A stretch of DNA of 7,354 nucleotides from positions 1 to 7,354 of the forward strand of contig JADGEP010000191.1 in NCBI GenBank assembly GCA_016744275.1. Reading direction: 5' to 3'. The position numbers and the translations under genes were made by a program. Positions within the stretch are counted from its first letter, which is position 1. Each line of letters opens with the position of its first letter. The DNA comes from Candidatus Krumholzibacteriia bacterium (lineage in GTDB: Bacteria; Krumholzibacteriota; Krumholzibacteriia; LZORAL124-64-63). Under the pieces are notes generated by a model. The model ran no database searches. It had not been told where the DNA came from and saw only the letters and a list, made by a program, of their open reading frames with translations. Positions 5,790 through 7,354 of this stretch are shown one piece after another.

Positions 5790-7316
5790 ATGGAACTGAA
5801 TTTGAACATTCCCAGTTGGTCCGACCTGAGGTTCTGGCTGCCCGAAGCCATCCTCTGCATCACCTTCCTGGTCGCCCTGCTGGGTGACCTGGTGGTGCGT
5901 GGGCGCCGGACCTGGGTTCCGTTTGCCGTGTCGGTCGCTGGCTTGATCACCGCCGGCGCCTACGCCGTGGCGGCCATGAACCACGGCCTGGATGCCGGTC
6001 AATTCCAGGGCCACACCATCATGGGCAGCCTGATGATTGTCGACGGCATGGCTGGGTTCTTCCGCCTGCTGTTCATTTTTGCCAGTCTGGTCACGGTGCT
6101 CTTTGCCTGGACGAGCGAAGAGATCATGGGCAAACGCCGCGAGAACAAGGGCGAGTTCTACGCCCTGACAGTTCTGCTGACGGCCGCGATGATGGTCATG
6201 GCCGAAGCGCGCGATCTGCTGATGCTGTTTCTTTCCATGGAAGCGGTAGGCCTGATCAGCTACGTGATGGCCGGCTACATGCGCACGAGCCTGCGCAGCT
6301 CCGAAGCTTCGCTGAAATATGTCCTGTTCGGTGCGGTCAGCAGCGCAATCATGCTCTACGGCATGTCCCTGCTCTACGGCATGACCGGAGCCATGGAGTT
6401 TGATGGCATCCGCAACGCCTTGATTTCGGGCACAGTCGACCCCTTCGCCTTACTGGTGGTTGTGGTGTTGATCCTGGCGGGCATGAGTTACAAAATTGCT
6501 GCGGTGCCTTTCCACTACTGGTGTCCGGATGTTTACGAAGGTGCGCCGACTCCCGTCAGCGCGATTTTCTCGGTGGGCCCCAAGGCCGCCGGTTTTGCTC
6601 TGATGATCCGCTTCTTCTATACCACATTTGCCGCGGGCACCGACGCGGGCACCCAACTGGTGCAAGACATCAATTGGCCCTTGTTGGTGGCCGTGATGTC
6701 GGTTGCGACCATGACCTACGGCAACCTGGTGGCGTTGCGCCAGACCAACGTGAAGCGCATGCTGGCTTATTCGTCCATCGCCCACGTCGGTTACCTGCTG
6801 ATGGGTTTTGTCTTGCTGAGCAGCGCCGGATTGGCTTCGATCCTGTTCTACCTGCTGGTCTATACGCTGATGAACCTGGGCGCTTTCTTCTACGTGGTGG
6901 CGATCAACAACCATCTCAAGAGTGAAGAACTGAGCGACTACGTGGGCATCGGCTTCCGCGCCCCGTGGGCCGGCGCCATGATGGTCATCTTTCTGGCTTC
7001 ATTGACCGGCGTGCCGCCCTTCGCTGGCTTTGTTGGCAAGTTCTACCTCTTCACCGCCGTGCTGGACAAGCAGTGGTTCTGGCTGGCCATCGTCGCTGCG
7101 CTCAACAGCGTCGTGAGTCTCTACTACTACTTCAAAGTGGTGCGGGCGATGTTCCTGTCCACGCCCGCCGAAGGCACGGATATGTCGCCGCTGAAACTGC
7201 ACTGGTTGCAGTACGTGGTCCTGGCCATGCTGGCGATCCCGACGCTGGCATTGGGGCTCTTCTTCGAGGAGTTCAAAGGCTTGGCAGATATGGCGATTGG
7301 GATGATGGGCGGCTAG
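5790..7316 (+). CDS. nuoN: NADH-quinone oxidoreductase subunit N (NuoN)
   Basis: This 508-residue antiporter-like subunit (ND2 family) is the proton-pumping unit nearest the quinone end of the membrane arm. Its signature residues are present: Glu151 in MLFLSMEAVGLISYVMAGY, Lys235 in SYKIAAVPFHYWCPDVYEGA, Lys265 in FSVGPKAAGFA, and Lys417 in PPFAGFVGKFYLF. They correspond to Glu133, Lys217, Lys247 and Lys395 of E. coli NuoN; the lysine in place of glutamate in the last helix is normal for NuoN and separates it from NuoM. The N-terminus contains the usual LPEAIL. The protein is slightly longer than E. coli NuoN (485). The gene starts 65 bases after nuoM, the widest spacing within nuoI-N, and ends with TAG 38 bases before the window ends. 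It closes the standard nuo order, so the operon may end soon after. Confidence 0.97.
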   Translation: MELNLNIPSWSDLRFWLPEAILCITFLVALLGDLVVRGRRTWVPFAVSVAGLITAGAYAVAAMNHGLDAGQFQGHTIMGSLMIVDGMAGFFRLLFIFASLVTVLFAWTSEEIMGKRRENKGEFYALTVLLTAAMMVMAEARDLLMLFLSMEAVGLISYVMAGYMRTSLRSSEASLKYVLFGAVSSAIMLYGMSLLYGMTGAMEFDGIRNALISGTVDPFALLVVVVLILAGMSYKIAAVPFHYWCPDVYEGAPTPVSAIFSVGPKAAGFALMIRFFYTTFAAGTDAGTQLVQDINWPLLVAVMSVATMTYGNLVALRQTNVKRMLAYSSIAHVGYLLMGFVLLSSAGLASILFYLLVYTLMNLGAFFYVVAINNHLKSEELSDYVGIGFRAPWAGAMMVIFLASLTGVPPFAGFVGKFYLFTAVLDKQWFWLAIVAALNSVVSLYYYFKVVRAMFLSTPAEGTDMSPLKLHWLQYVVLAMLAIPTLALGLFFEEFKGLADMAIGMMGG

Positions 7317-7354
7317 CTGCCACCGACGCAGGAAACATTTCGACGCCCCTGGGA

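Noticed and set aside
7317..7354. Operon end or terminator after nuoN
   Set aside because: Only 38 bases remain and they show no hairpin plus T-run or new gene start, so nothing can be called.

Overview
The window is the distal half of a bacterial respiratory complex I (NADH:quinone oxidoreductase, nuo) operon, all on the + strand. It holds the 3' end of nuoH followed by complete nuoI, nuoJ, nuoK, nuoL, nuoM and nuoN, in the canonical order. By eye the base composition is moderately GC-rich. The gene order, the CxxCxxCxxxC ferredoxin-type NuoI and the full set of antiporter-like subunits point to a bacterium with a standard complex I. I could not assign a phylum from the sequence. The proteins do not look like close relatives of the E. 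coli subunits (longer NuoL, tailed NuoI), so a less-studied Gram-negative lineage is plausible but unproven.

Layout: nuoH C-terminal part (1-420); a 187-base non-coding gap rich in palindromes (421-607); nuoI (608-1183), nuoJ (1183-1719) and nuoK (1716-2024), tightly packed with 1- and 4-base overlaps; nuoL (2037-4187), nuoM (4228-5724) and nuoN (5790-7316), separated by gaps of 12, 40 and 65 bases. The last 38 bases hold no gene or terminator that I can see. Every complete gene has a purine-rich Shine-Dalgarno sequence, and no frameshift or internal stop interrupts any of them.

Together, NuoH and NuoI form the quinone-site end of the enzyme: NuoI carries the two [4Fe-4S] clusters that pass electrons to quinone, and NuoH anchors the peripheral arm and contributes the quinone cavity. 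NuoJ, NuoK, NuoN, NuoM and NuoL form the membrane arm that pumps protons. The key charged residues of the proton channels are present in NuoK, NuoL, NuoM and NuoN, so the enzyme should be functional.

I see no previously undescribed system. The points most worth a second look are the 76-base structure with 16-bp perfect inverted-repeat arms in the nuoH-nuoI gap, a His/Asp-rich loop inserted in NuoL between its last core helix and the lateral-helix region, and a proline-to-histidine change in the second cluster motif of NuoI together with a repetitive charged tail on that protein.
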